From the NCBI RefSeq assembly GCF_027497215.1, contig NZ_CP114904.1, forward strand, positions 1,860,001 through 1,924,000: a stretch of 64,000 bases of DNA, written 5' to 3'. How positions within the stretch are numbered: the stretch's first letter is position 1; every line of letters starts with the position of its first letter. The notes under the pieces are model-generated. The model saw nothing but the letters and a program-made list of their open reading frames with translations, was not told where the DNA came from and did not search any database. The DNA comes from Micromonospora sp. WMMD812. Its GTDB lineage: Bacteria > Actinomycetota > Actinomycetes > Mycobacteriales > Micromonosporaceae. The position numbers and the translations under genes are program-made. Below are positions 32,957 to 42,265 of this stretch, piece after piece.

Positions 32957-33952
32957 ATGACGCGGGACGGGCACGGCACGCCGGGGCTGGACGTCGTCGG
33001 GCTGGGCGAGGCGATGGCGCTGTTCCAGCCACCACCCGGGCACCTGCTCGCCGACACGGCCACCGTGGAGGTACACGTCGCCGGCGCCGAGTTGAACCTG
33101 TGCACGGCGGTCGCCCGGCTCGGCGTCCGCGCCGGCTTCTGCAGCCGCGTCGGCGCGGACCCACTCGGCACCCGAGTGCTCGCCGCGGCGCGGTCGGCAG
33201 GTGTGGACACCTCACTGGTGACCGTCGACCCCGCCCACCCGACCGGCCTCTACCTCAAGGACGTCCGGCCCGACGGGCAACGACGGGTGCACTACTACCG
33301 GGCCGGCTCGGCCGCCGCGCACCTCGACCCCTCCGACGCGGCCCGGCTGCTCGCCGCACGCCCCCGGCTGGTCGCCGTCTCCGGCATCACCCTCGCGCTG
33401 GGCCCCGGCCCCCGGGCAGCGGTGGAGGCGGTGCTGAAGGCCGCGCGTCCCGCCGGTGTCACCGTGGCCCTGGATCCCAACCTGCGGCCCGCCCTCGGCG
33501 ACGTCGACCGGCAGGCCGCCGACGTGCGGGCCCTGCTGCCGTATGTGGACGTGCTGCTGCTCGGCACCGACGAGGCCGGGCCGGTGCTCGGTGTGCGCGA
33601 CCCGGACGACGCGGCCGAGGTGTTCGCCGCCGCGTCCGCCGCCGGAGTGGCCGAGACGGTGCTGAAGGCCGGCGCGCACGGCTGCTACCACGCCGGCCCC
33701 GACGGCGCGGCGGTGCACCTGCCGAGCGCGGCGACCACGGTGGTGGACCCGGTCGGTGCCGGGGACGCCTTCGCCGGCGGCTACCTGGCCGGCCGGCTGC
33801 GCGGCGCCCCCGCGGCGGCCGCGGCCGGCCTCGGCAGCGCCCTCGCCGCCGGGGTGGTCGCCGCGCCCGGCGACACCACCGGTCTGCCCGACAGCGCCAC
33901 CGCCGCCAGCCTGCTGGGGCGGGCCCTGGATGGCCGGCGTGCGGCCGGCTGA
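32957..33952 (+). CDS. kdgK: PfkB-family sugar kinase, probable 2-keto-3-deoxygluconate kinase
   Basis: 331 aa from ATG 32957 (GTG 32948 is an alternative), behind a GGGGTGGGACGG purine run. The ribokinase fold start DVVGLGEAMALFQPP, the sugar-binding GAELNLCTAVARLG and the anion hole with catalytic Asp in DPVGAGDAFAGGYLAGRL are all present. LKDVRPDGQRRVHYYRAGSA resembles KDG kinases specifically. With the divergent KDPG aldolase it would complete the phosphorylative route from 2-keto-3-deoxy acids to pyruvate and triose phosphate. Confidence 0.88.
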   Translation: MTRDGHGTPGLDVVGLGEAMALFQPPPGHLLADTATVEVHVAGAELNLCTAVARLGVRAGFCSRVGADPLGTRVLAAARSAGVDTSLVTVDPAHPTGLYLKDVRPDGQRRVHYYRAGSAAAHLDPSDAARLLAARPRLVAVSGITLALGPGPRAAVEAVLKAARPAGVTVALDPNLRPALGDVDRQAADVRALLPYVDVLLLGTDEAGPVLGVRDPDDAAEVFAAASAAGVAETVLKAGAHGCYHAGPDGAAVHLPSAATTVVDPVGAGDAFAGGYLAGRLRGAPAAAAAGLGSALAAGVVAAPGDTTGLPDSATAASLLGRALDGRRAAG

Positions 33953-33973
33953 CGCGCACCGGAAAGCTGGCGC

Positions 33974-34054
33974 GACCCGGGCCCGCCCGTCGCCCGGGTC
34001 CGGGTCACTACCAGCGGCGAGGCGGTGCCGGACGGCGTGACCGCCCGGCACCGC
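33974..34054. terminator. two stem-loops between convergent kinase and GH9-like genes
   Basis: GACCCGGGC (33974-33982) pairs with GCCCGGGTC (33992-34000) across a 9-base loop, and GCGGTGCCGG (34022-34031) pairs with CCGGCACCGC (34045-34054). There are no T-runs, as is usual for high-GC actinomycete terminators. They sit between two convergent genes, so bidirectional termination is likely. Confidence 0.55.
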
Positions 34055-34061
34055 GCCCGGT

Positions 34062-36944
34062 TCAGGCGTCCGGGCCGGCCTGGTCGACCAGGTCGACTCC
34101 GCCACCGCCAGCGAGAACGTCCTGGTCGGCGCCGCCGTGGAGCCGGTCGTCGCCCGGCCCGCCGACCACGACGTCCCGGCCCGGGCCGCCGAGCAGGGTG
34201 CCCTTGCCGGGGCCGCCGACCAGCCGGTCGTCCCCCGCGCCGCCGCAGATCACGTCGTCGCCGCCGAGGCCGACGAGGACGTCCGGGCCGCCCCGGCCGA
34301 CGATGACGTCGGCCCCGGCCGTGCCGACCAGCCGGTCCGGCCCGTCGGTGCCGACGATCGTCGGCGCCCGGCCGGCGCAGAGCGGCGCGGTCACGGTCAC
34401 GGTGGCCTCGTGGGCGAAGTAGCCCAGGCCGTAGGAGACGGTGACGGTGTCGCCGAGCGCGGCGCCGAGCGCGGCCAGGTCCAGCTCGGCGGTGTACGTG
34501 GTGGCGTTCGGCCCGTCCTGCACCGCGACCAGCCGCCGCGGCGCGTCCTCGCCGACGCGGACCTGGAGGTCGGCCCGGTCCAGCGCCGTCGGGTCGAGGT
34601 TCAGTGGCGCGGTCAGCCGGATCGTGGCCCGGCCGGCCTCGGGTACCCGCTGCACCGCCGCGCCGGCGGCGTCGACCACCCGCACCGTGGTGGCGTCGAC
34701 GGCGCGCCAGGCCAGCGCCTCGTTCCAGGCGGTGTTGAACGTGACCCACCCCTCCGAGTGGCCGACGTTGCCGACGGTCGGGTTGAACGGGTAGTGGGCG
34801 TTCTTGGGGCTGCCGTCGAGCACCCCGCGGCTGCCCTGGAGGCGGCCGGCGCCGCCCTGGAACTCGGAGAACCAGCCGCGTTCCACGCCCTCGAAGCCCC
34901 ACTGCGGTGTCGGGCCCCGGTAGGACGCGTGCCGGCCGGTGGGGTTGCGGCCGAAGATGTTGTCGACGTGCGCGACCGCGATCTGCCGCAGCCGCGCGGC
35001 GAGGGGGTCGGCGCCGAGCGCCTCGGCCGCGGCGAGGGCCGGGGCGGCGAAGCCGGCGACGTTTCCGGTCTCGTTCGGGTCGCTGGCCGAGCCGCCGCCG
35101 GTGAAGGGCGGGATGGTCCACCGGTCGGCGGAGTAGCGGCGGAAGTCCCACAGGTTGTCGGAGCGCTGGGTGACCACCTCGGCCCAGTCGCGGATGAAGT
35201 CCCGGGTGCCGGGCGGCGCCTGGTCGGGGTGCTGCCGCAGCAGCCGGGCGAGGCCGGTGATCAGGTGGTACTCGCCCTGCCGCTGCCCCTTGGTGACGGT
35301 GGGGTCGGCGACGTCGAGGTGGTCGACCAGCCAGGCGGCCTGGGCGTGCGCGGCGGCCAGGTACCGGTCGGCGTCGGCGCGGCCCTCCCGCTGGGCGACC
35401 TCGTACATCATCACGTTCGGCCAGACCGAGTGCCCGGGCGGCAGTTCGCCCTTGGCGCTGCCGACCTGGGTGTAGACCTGCAGCAGGTCGGCGGTGTGCG
35501 GGGTGGTGTCGTACCAGGCGAAGCGGTCCTTGGCCGGGTCGTCCCAGATCGGGAAGAGGTAGTCGCGGGCCCGCTCGTAGACGCTGCGGGGGATGTGGTC
35601 GGCGAGGTAGGGGTAGGCGTAGAGGAACGCCGCGAGTTGTTCCTTGAGCAGCGTGTGGTTGACCCTCCCGCCCAGGTAGACCTCGACGGCCCAGTGGATC
35701 AGCCGGACGATCTCCGGGGTGTCCGGCGCCAGTTGAACGGGCAGCCCGACGTACCGGGCGTCGGGGTCGGTGATCTGGTCGAACGCCGACGGGTTGGCCA
35801 GGTACAGGTCGATCAGCGAGGGCAGTTCGAAGGACATCTGGTGCGAGTCGCGCCAGCCCACGCCGAGGTAACAGTTCTGCGTGTCGGTGCCGCCGTAGGT
35901 CATCCGGCTGAAGTCGCCGTAGTAGCAGCGGACGTCGGTCATGAACTGCACCGCCCTGCGGTACGAGACGCGCTCGATCCAGTCCGCGCCGAGGCCGAAC
36001 GGCACCGACCGGCCGGTCCCGGCCGCCCCCCGCACCTCCACGGTGTACGGTCCCGGCTCCGCCGGGTCGAACCCGGTGAAGTCGCCGACCTGGCCACCGA
36101 CGGTGCCCTCGTGGCGGACGACGCCGCCCGCGTCGAGCACCTGGAACCGGTCGCCGTCCTCGGCCCGGGGCGCGGTGAACCGCTTGGCCTGACCGACGTT
36201 GTAGCCGCTCTGGTTCACCAGGACCGGCTGGTCGTCGTCGGGCTCGCCCGGCCCGGTCCAGGAGCAGCCGGTGGCGGTGGTGGGATGGTCGGCGGGGACC
36301 GAGGCGAGCGCGGTGACCGCGACGGCGGCGAAGGACGCCTGGGCGTGGTAGACGCCGAGCGCGATGGTGCCGCCGGCCGGGGGCGCGTCGACGACGGCCA
36401 CCGGTTGCGCGTCGATCTCCACCACGGTGATGTCGTTCGCCCGGCGGATAACGAGGTCGTGCCACTCGGCCTGACGCAGCGGGGCCGCGCCGCGGCACAC
36501 GTTCTTCGTGAGCGGGCGGGCGACCTGCACCGCCGACCAGCCGGCGAGCTGCGCGGCCAGGTTGTTCTGGGTGACGGCGTACGGCTCGCGGAAGTCGGTC
36601 AGCACCGACACGGCCGGCGAGTCGCTGGTCGCGTCGACCCGGACCCGGGTACGCAGCTCGTACGCGGCGGGCAGCCCGACGGGGGTCACCGGGGTGATGT
36701 AGCGGCCGGCGGACTGGGTGCGGGTGTCGATCGAGACGGCGGGGAACTCGGCATTGCTCGCGGTCCACTCGGTGAGCGACCCGGTGAGCGCCCGCCACCG
36801 GCTCAGCCCGGTGGCGAAGTCGTCGGCGAACAGGTGCGGGTCCGCTGCGGCGGAGGCGGCGGGCGGGGTCAGGGACAACGCCGTGGTCGCGGTCAGGACC
36901 GTCGCCAGGGCCAGGACGGCCCAGCGGCCGAGAGGTGGGGTCAC
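34062..36944 (-). CDS. secreted GH9-like (alpha/alpha)6 enzyme with C-terminal RTX-type repeats
   Basis: 960 aa from GTG 36944; AAGGAGG 6 bases upstream decides this start, giving a clean signal peptide ending ASAA. Domains are an N-terminal jelly-roll carbohydrate-binding-like region (~30-220), an Ig-like CelD_N segment beginning VLVNQSGYNVGQAKRF, a long helical barrel (~330-800) and C-terminal Gly-Asp nonapeptide repeats (GGDDVICGGAGDDRLVGG) that bind calcium. The DAGD motif of GH9 cellulases is absent; the corresponding place reads LGVGWRDSHQM. Specificity is therefore uncertain. Probably extracellular depolymerase of the uronate pathway. Confidence 0.85.
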   Translation of the reverse strand: MTPPLGRWAVLALATVLTATTALSLTPPAASAAADPHLFADDFATGLSRWRALTGSLTEWTASNAEFPAVSIDTRTQSAGRYITPVTPVGLPAAYELRTRVRVDATSDSPAVSVLTDFREPYAVTQNNLAAQLAGWSAVQVARPLTKNVCRGAAPLRQAEWHDLVIRRANDITVVEIDAQPVAVVDAPPAGGTIALGVYHAQASFAAVAVTALASVPADHPTTATGCSWTGPGEPDDDQPVLVNQSGYNVGQAKRFTAPRAEDGDRFQVLDAGGVVRHEGTVGGQVGDFTGFDPAEPGPYTVEVRGAAGTGRSVPFGLGADWIERVSYRRAVQFMTDVRCYYGDFSRMTYGGTDTQNCYLGVGWRDSHQMSFELPSLIDLYLANPSAFDQITDPDARYVGLPVQLAPDTPEIVRLIHWAVEVYLGGRVNHTLLKEQLAAFLYAYPYLADHIPRSVYERARDYLFPIWDDPAKDRFAWYDTTPHTADLLQVYTQVGSAKGELPPGHSVWPNVMMYEVAQREGRADADRYLAAAHAQAAWLVDHLDVADPTVTKGQRQGEYHLITGLARLLRQHPDQAPPGTRDFIRDWAEVVTQRSDNLWDFRRYSADRWTIPPFTGGGSASDPNETGNVAGFAAPALAAAEALGADPLAARLRQIAVAHVDNIFGRNPTGRHASYRGPTPQWGFEGVERGWFSEFQGGAGRLQGSRGVLDGSPKNAHYPFNPTVGNVGHSEGWVTFNTAWNEALAWRAVDATTVRVVDAAGAAVQRVPEAGRATIRLTAPLNLDPTALDRADLQVRVGEDAPRRLVAVQDGPNATTYTAELDLAALGAALGDTVTVSYGLGYFAHEATVTVTAPLCAGRAPTIVGTDGPDRLVGTAGADVIVGRGGPDVLVGLGGDDVICGGAGDDRLVGGPGKGTLLGGPGRDVVVGGPGDDRLHGGADQDVLAGGGGVDLVDQAGPDA

Positions 36945-37069
36945 CACGAACCTCCTTGTCAGCTCCTGCGCCGACGGCTCCGCTGGAGGGTCGGGCATGC
37001 GCCGGGTGAACCAGTGCGCGGGTGTGCTGCTGCAGAGTCACCGAGCAAGCTGGTCCATCTTGGAGATCT

Positions 37070-37083
37070 GCTTGCGGCATGTG
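37070..37083 (+). promoter_or_regulatory. TTGCGG-type element upstream of the GH9-like gene
   Basis: GCTTGCGGCATGTG differs by one base from GCTTGCGGGATGTG in the kdgK/IclR promoter, and shares TTGCGGCAT with the promoter at 16685. It lies ~130 bases upstream of the GTG at 36944, with TTGCAC at 37101 nearby. Suggests control by the same IclR proteins. The remainder of 36945-37157 has no gene. Confidence 0.4.
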
Positions 37084-37157
37084 CGACGGTAATGCTCGTG
37101 TTGCACGTAGTCAATCGTTGCGTCACGCGGTGCTGCCCACCGTGGACGGTCGACTGG

Positions 37158-38498
37158 TCAGTACGTGCCGCCGGGGGCCACCTGGGCCGCGACCCGGTCG
37201 TGCAGCGCGGTGAGCGCCGGGCTGACGGTGGTGGCGAGCGGTTCCGGATCGATCAGCCGGCGCGCCGCCTCCGGCAGCCAGCCGAGCTCGCCGTCGAACC
37301 GGCGGCGCGCGGCGCGTACGGCCTCGGCCGGGTCGGCCGGTTCCAGGCGGCGACCGTCGCGCATCACCGGTACGAGCAGCGGCCGGCGGCCGTCCGGCGG
37401 GGGCTCGTCGCGGAGGCCGACCACGTCGCCGCTCGCTCCGTCCGGGTCGCGGAAGACCTGTTTGGGTCCGGGGAGGGTGGCCTTGCCCGGGGAGAGCTTG
37501 AGCACCGGGCGGTCGCCGACGGCCACCAGCTTGTACGCGCTGTCCAGCGACGGCGCGTCGTAGGAGACGCCCATCTTGGTGCCCACCCCGTACCCGTCGA
37601 TCGGCGCGCCCGCCGCGACGAGGCCGGCGATGACGTCCTCGTCCAGGCTGCCGCTCGCCACGATCTGCGCCTGGGTGAGGCCGGCGTCGTCCAGGATCGC
37701 CCGGGTCTCGCGGGCCAGGGCGGCGAGGTCGCCGGAGTCGAGCCGGACGCCGAGCGGCCCGGTCAGGCCCAGCTCGGTGATCACGTCGACGGCGGCCCGT
37801 ACGCCGGCCGGGGTGTCGTAGGTGTCCACGAGGAAGATCGGGTTCGTCGGGAAGTCGGCGGCGAACGCCCGGAACGCGGCACGCTCGTCGGGGAACGCCT
37901 CGACGTACGAGTGGGCCATCGTGCCGGAGGGCTGCAGGCCGTAGCGCCGGGCGGCCTCGACGTCGCTGGTCGCCAGGAAGCCGGCGATGGCCGAGGCCCG
38001 GGCCACGCCGGCACCGGCCTCGATGCCGTGCGTACGGCGGAACGCGAAGTCGATCAGCTGCGCGTCCCCGGCGGCGAGCCGGCAGCGGGCGGCCTTGGTG
38101 GCCACCGTGGTGTGGAAGGTGATCAGGTTGAGCACCCCGGTCTCCACCAGCTGCGCCTCGGCGATCGGCGCGGTGATCTCCAGCAGCGGTTCGTCGGCGA
38201 AGACCACCCGGCCCTCCGGGACGGCCCAGACGTCGCCGGTGAACCGGAGCGTGGCCAGCGCGGTCAGGGTCGGCTGGTCGAAGCCGACGGCGTCGCGCAG
38301 GTAGGCGAGGTCGGCCGGGTCGAACGCGAAGTCCTCCAGGAACGTCAGGGCCTCGTCCAGCCCGGCGGCGACCAGGAAGCCGCGCCGCGGTGGCAGCCGG
38401 CGGGCGAACAGGCTGAACGTCGCCCGCCCCGTCATCCCGCGGCGCAGGTAGCTGGCCGCCATCCGCAGCTCGTACAGGTCGGTCCGCAGTCCGGTCAT
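37158..38498 (-). CDS. pncB: nicotinate phosphoribosyltransferase
   Basis: 446 aa from ATG 38498 behind GGAGGTGAG; a 53-residue upstream extension in the open frame is not supported. The start TGLRTDLYELRMAASYLRRG is typical, as are IDFAFRRTHGIEAG (active-site loop), VRLDSGDL and DGYGVGTKMGVSYDAPSL (phosphoribosyl-binding). It makes nicotinate mononucleotide from nicotinate and PRPP with ATP in NAD salvage. A stand-alone gene with its own promoter region. Confidence 0.95.
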   Translation of the reverse strand: MTGLRTDLYELRMAASYLRRGMTGRATFSLFARRLPPRRGFLVAAGLDEALTFLEDFAFDPADLAYLRDAVGFDQPTLTALATLRFTGDVWAVPEGRVVFADEPLLEITAPIAEAQLVETGVLNLITFHTTVATKAARCRLAAGDAQLIDFAFRRTHGIEAGAGVARASAIAGFLATSDVEAARRYGLQPSGTMAHSYVEAFPDERAAFRAFAADFPTNPIFLVDTYDTPAGVRAAVDVITELGLTGPLGVRLDSGDLAALARETRAILDDAGLTQAQIVASGSLDEDVIAGLVAAGAPIDGYGVGTKMGVSYDAPSLDSAYKLVAVGDRPVLKLSPGKATLPGPKQVFRDPDGASGDVVGLRDEPPPDGRRPLLVPVMRDGRRLEPADPAEAVRAARRRFDGELGWLPEAARRLIDPEPLATTVSPALTALHDRVAAQVAPGGTY

Positions 38499-38803
38499 CT
38501 CACCTCCTCGGCCACGGCACCACTGTGGTGGATGCCGCGCGGGAATGTGCGGGAAACGGGAGATCCCGGGCGGCCGTCGCGCCGCACACGCCCGCGAGGC
38601 GACGGACCGCCGGGCGACCGCCGTGGCTACGCCCGGGTAGACGGTTGTCCCGGTCAACGTCTAGCAGCATGATCGTTCTGTGCCGTGGTGTCCCGGGTAC
38701 CCGGGTTGCGGCCCGCACCGTCGCCAGCGGCGAACACGTGAGAGGACCGCAGCGGGGTACCTGACGGGGTGACGGTCCGACGAGGAGCCGACGGGAGATT
38801 CGC
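38499..38803. promoter_or_regulatory. divergent control region of pncB and PucR-family gene
   Basis: No gene is seen in these 305 bases. The perfect 14-bp palindrome CCCGGGTACCCGGG occupies 38692-38705, about 100 bases upstream of the PucR-family start, and could be an operator. GGGAG precedes the start at 38804 and GGAGG precedes pncB. No riboswitch-like structure is recognised. Confidence 0.4.
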
Positions 38804-40030
38804 ATGCAGGGTGAGTTGCAACGCCTTGTGGACGCTCTCGCCGCCTACGCGGGCCGGCCCGCGCTGATCGAGGACCGACGCCAGCGGGTGGTGGTCTACA
38901 GCGAGCACACCGGGTTGATGGACGACGTGCGCAGGGCGTCGATCCTGCGGCGGCAGACCACCCCGGAGGTGATCGCGTGGTTCCGCAAGACGGGAATCAC
39001 GGAGGCTCGCGCGCCGGTGCGGACACCCGCGTCGGAGGAGCTGGATCTGTTGCCGCGGGTCTGCGTGCCGATCCGGCACCAGGATCTGCTGCTGGGGTTC
39101 GTCTGGTTCATCGACCCGGACGGCACCATGGCGGACGCGGACATCGCCGCGACCGGCCTGATGAGCGAGCTGTCGCTGGCGCTCTACCGGGAGAATCTCC
39201 TCGGCGAGCTGGCCTGGAACCGGGAGACCGAGGCGGCCCGGACGCTGCTCTCCGCCGACGAGACCACCCGTGCGCAGTCGATGCGGACGCTGCGCGAGGC
39301 CGGCATGATCGCCGGTGACGGCCCGGCCACCGCTCTCGTCGCGCACCTCGTGACCTCGGGTGGCGACCCGCCCGACGAGGTCGCGCGCCTCGCACTCGAA
39401 CAGGCGCTGGTCACCACTCGGCGGTGGATCGGCACGCGGGAGGCGTTGCACCTGGTCCGCGACGACCACGGGGTCCTGCTGCTCTGCGGGCGGGGCGGCG
39501 GGCGTCCGTCGCCCGAGGTCGCCGCGAAGCTCCTCGACGACAACCTGCGGCAGGCGACGCGCGGGCTCGGCGCGGTCGAGCGCACGGTGGTCGGGATCGG
39601 GCAGACCCGGCCGGGGCTCGCCGAGGCGTTCGGGTCGTACGGGGAGGCGGTGCAGTCCGCCCGGGTCGGCGTCCGGCTGCCGGCGCTCGGCCCCGTCGTG
39701 TCGTGGCCGGGGCTGGGCATCTACCGAGTGCTGTCGCGGTTGGAGGGTCGGCACCTGGACATGGCCGACGTGCATCCCGGCTTGGAGCGGCTGCTGCGGG
39801 AGCAGCCGAATCCGGTGCTGTTGCAGACGCTGGAGCGTTACCTGGATCTGGCCGGCAACGCTCACGCGACCGCCGAGCAGCTTCGGCTGCACCGCACGAC
39901 CCTCTACTACCGGTTGCAGCGCGTCGAAGAGCTGGCCGAGACAGATCTCAAGGACGGCAACGAGCGGCTCTGCCTGCACCTGGCGTTGAAGCTGGGCCGG
40001 CTGACCGGCGCGTACCGGCCGGAGGAGTGA
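38804..40030 (+). CDS. PucR/CdaR-family transcriptional regulator
   Basis: 408 aa. The N-terminal ~150 residues look like a GAF/PAS-type sensor (RPALIEDRRQRVVVYSEHTG ... LLGFVWFIDPDG), followed by a GGDEF-like middle region. The C-terminal HTH is clear: LAGNAHATAEQLRLHRTTLY then YRLQRVEEL, the HTH_30 of PucR proteins. Its targets are unknown; neighbouring candidates are pncB and the secreted peptidase. It converges with the peptidase gene. Confidence 0.9.
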   Translation: MQGELQRLVDALAAYAGRPALIEDRRQRVVVYSEHTGLMDDVRRASILRRQTTPEVIAWFRKTGITEARAPVRTPASEELDLLPRVCVPIRHQDLLLGFVWFIDPDGTMADADIAATGLMSELSLALYRENLLGELAWNRETEAARTLLSADETTRAQSMRTLREAGMIAGDGPATALVAHLVTSGGDPPDEVARLALEQALVTTRRWIGTREALHLVRDDHGVLLLCGRGGGRPSPEVAAKLLDDNLRQATRGLGAVERTVVGIGQTRPGLAEAFGSYGEAVQSARVGVRLPALGPVVSWPGLGIYRVLSRLEGRHLDMADVHPGLERLLREQPNPVLLQTLERYLDLAGNAHATAEQLRLHRTTLYYRLQRVEELAETDLKDGNERLCLHLALKLGRLTGAYRPEE

Positions 40031-40072
40031 CGCGAGCCGCACCGCTGGCGAGGTCGGCGGACGGGTGCCCAT

Positions 40073-40110
40073 GGCGGGCGGGACGCCCGGAAGCGCCCCG
40101 CCCGCCCGCC
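40073..40110. terminator. GC-rich stem-loop between convergent genes
   Basis: GGCGGGCGGG (40073-40082) pairs perfectly with CCCGCCCGCC (40101-40110), located between the PucR-family stop at 40030 and the peptidase stop at 40112. No T-tract. Likely serves the rightward gene and possibly both. Confidence 0.5.
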
Positions 40111-40111
40111 G

Positions 40112-42025
40112 TCACAGACCGGCTCGCACGGCCGCCGAACGGCCGCCGACGATCGGCAGCTCGATGCGGCTGCTGTCGAAGTGGACGGTGATCTCGGCCT
40201 GGTTCTGCTTGGCCCGGCTGCTGTAGCCCGAGTACGAGCCGAGCAGGACCACACCGACCTGGTTGCCGGCCGCGAAGACGTAGTCCTCGGGGAGCAGCGG
40301 CACCTCGACCGAATTCTTCTTGCCGGGGACCAGCGGCGTCGTCACGGACAGCGACTTCAGGTTCTGGCCGTCGAGGATGCCCTTGGTCACCAGCTCCTGC
40401 GGGTCGCTGGCCACGGTCTTCTCGGTCTGCCGGTAACAGGCGTTCTCGGCGAAGCCACCCCAGGTGGCCTGCTCGCCCCAGCAGTCCTCCTCGGTGAGCG
40501 TCCGGATGCCGTCACCGGCGGTGCTGAACCGGGGCCGGGTGCCGTAGTCCACCAGCAGACCGGCGAAGCTGGTGTCCTCGCCGTTGACCGAGGCCTTGAT
40601 CCGCACGATCGGGGTGCCCGAGATGTGCAGCGGCGCCTTCAGCGGCTCGGACAGGAACACGAGGCGGTTCGCGGTGTTCGCCTGCGGGTCCGACGGGTGC
40701 CGGATCGCGGTGGTCTGGCTCATCGTCGGGGTGTCCTGGAACGTCCGGGACTCCTTGCCGGGGCTCGGGCGAACCGACAGCGCGCCGGCCGCGCCCTCGG
40801 CGCCGGGCCGCAGCCACACGTCGGTCGTCCGGGTGCCCGGAACCGGCCAGCTGCGCTGGGTCTCCCAGACGTCCGGCGCCCGCTCGATGTCCGCCATCGG
40901 CTCGGCCATGATGCCGTTCTTCACACCCTGCAGCCAGTAGTCGAACCAGCGGTGCAGGGTGTCCACCCACTCGCCCCGACGGAAGTCGAACGGGTCGACG
41001 TGGCCGGTGCCGGTCATCCAGAGCTTGCGGGGCACGTGGTGCTTCGCGAGCGCGTCCCACCACTTGCTGAAGTGGTCCGGCCGGACGTTGTTGTCGTTGA
41101 TGCCGTGGACCACGAAGACGCTGGCCCGCACCCGCTTCGCGTCCGGGACGTAGTCCCGTTCGGCCCAGAAGTCGTTGTAGTCGCCGGTGACGTCGTCGCC
41201 GTCCACCCCCAACTGCGCGCGCACCGGCGCGCAGTGCTCTCGCCGCTCCGGGTTGGTGACGGTGTTGGAGAGGCTGCCGGAGTAGTTGTTCGCCCGGGTG
41301 ACCAGACCGTTGCTGCGCGAGTAGTCGTACCAGCTGGAGATCGCCGAGATCGGCACGATCGTGCTGAGGCCCTTCACGCCGGTCGCGGCGGCCGCGTTGG
41401 CGAGGGTGCCGTCGTACGACTTGCCGATCATGCCGGTCTTGCCGTTGTGCCAGGTGGCGACGACCCGCTGCCCGGCGGCGTTGGTGCCGGCCCGGCGGCC
41501 GTTGAGCCAGTCGATGGCGGTCGGCGCGCTGATGTTGTCGGCGCGGCCACCGGTGACCGGGCAGCCGGTCGAGTTGTTGGTGCCGATCATGTCCAGCAGG
41601 ACCACCGCGTAGCCGCGCGGGACGAAGTAGTTGTCGTAGAACAGCGGCCACTGGTCGTTCAGGCCGTCGCCGTCGAGGTCGCCCTTGCACTCGCCCTCGT
41701 TGCCGCGGCAGACCGTCGAGTAGTACGGGCTGGCGTCCATGATCACCGGCACGCGGAGGCCCCGGTCGCTGGCCTTGGGCCGGATGATGTCCATGGCCAC
41801 GACGTCGCGCCCGCCGTCGGCGTCCGTGTCGACGTCGGAGGTGACGAACACCCGCTCGCGGATCGCGTCGGCATATCCGAACACCGGTTGGGTCACACCG
41901 TTCTGGATGACCGGCCGGAGACGCTCCGCGACCGGCTGCGCCGTCGCGGTCGCCGCCGGCAGGCCGACGGCGGCGGCCACCACGACCACCACCGACGCTC
42001 GCCACCAGCTCCTCGTGGTTCGCAT
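40112..42025 (-). CDS. secreted Xaa-Pro dipeptidyl-peptidase (S15 family)
   Basis: 637 aa from ATG 42025, behind GGGGAGGAG. A signal peptide (residues 1-30, VVVVVAAAVGLPAATATAQ) implies export. Catalytic residues of S15 serine peptidases are visible: Ser203 in MIGKSYDGTLAN, Asp in VHGINDNNVRPDHF and His in MTGTGHVDPFDF. The C-terminal jelly-roll domain starts near DVWLRPGAEG. It removes X-Pro dipeptides from peptide N-termini outside the cell. Length fits actinobacterial members. Confidence 0.92.
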   Translation of the reverse strand: MRTTRSWWRASVVVVVAAAVGLPAATATAQPVAERLRPVIQNGVTQPVFGYADAIRERVFVTSDVDTDADGGRDVVAMDIIRPKASDRGLRVPVIMDASPYYSTVCRGNEGECKGDLDGDGLNDQWPLFYDNYFVPRGYAVVLLDMIGTNNSTGCPVTGGRADNISAPTAIDWLNGRRAGTNAAGQRVVATWHNGKTGMIGKSYDGTLANAAAATGVKGLSTIVPISAISSWYDYSRSNGLVTRANNYSGSLSNTVTNPERREHCAPVRAQLGVDGDDVTGDYNDFWAERDYVPDAKRVRASVFVVHGINDNNVRPDHFSKWWDALAKHHVPRKLWMTGTGHVDPFDFRRGEWVDTLHRWFDYWLQGVKNGIMAEPMADIERAPDVWETQRSWPVPGTRTTDVWLRPGAEGAAGALSVRPSPGKESRTFQDTPTMSQTTAIRHPSDPQANTANRLVFLSEPLKAPLHISGTPIVRIKASVNGEDTSFAGLLVDYGTRPRFSTAGDGIRTLTEEDCWGEQATWGGFAENACYRQTEKTVASDPQELVTKGILDGQNLKSLSVTTPLVPGKKNSVEVPLLPEDYVFAAGNQVGVVLLGSYSGYSSRAKQNQAEITVHFDSSRIELPIVGGRSAAVRAGL

Positions 42026-42265
42026 CGTGCTCCTCCCCTTGTCCGGCACCGGACGCGGTCGCGCGTCCCGACAGGGACGGCGGGCCGCCGGTGCGGCGGT
42101 TGCCTCGCACCCTAGGAACCGGTGCGCGGCCGGTCATCGGACAGTTGCGGGAGGTGATCGCGATCGACTCCTACGTATGTCGCATGTGGCCGAGGGTGTC
42201 CCGCCGGACGGCATCCGCCGTCTCGCGGACGGTCGGGTGTCCGTCCTCGCGAATACGATCTCGGG

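Noticed and set aside
34137-38672. 1511-codon open frame on the plus strand across the GH9-like gene and pncB
   Set aside because: It is antisense to two well-supported genes, has low-complexity Gly/Arg/Val-rich translation and no ribosome binding site. Long antisense frames are expected when third positions are GC-rich.
38499-38803. NAD-related riboswitch before pncB
   Set aside because: No conserved riboswitch core could be recognised; only a palindrome and ordinary ribosome binding sites are present.
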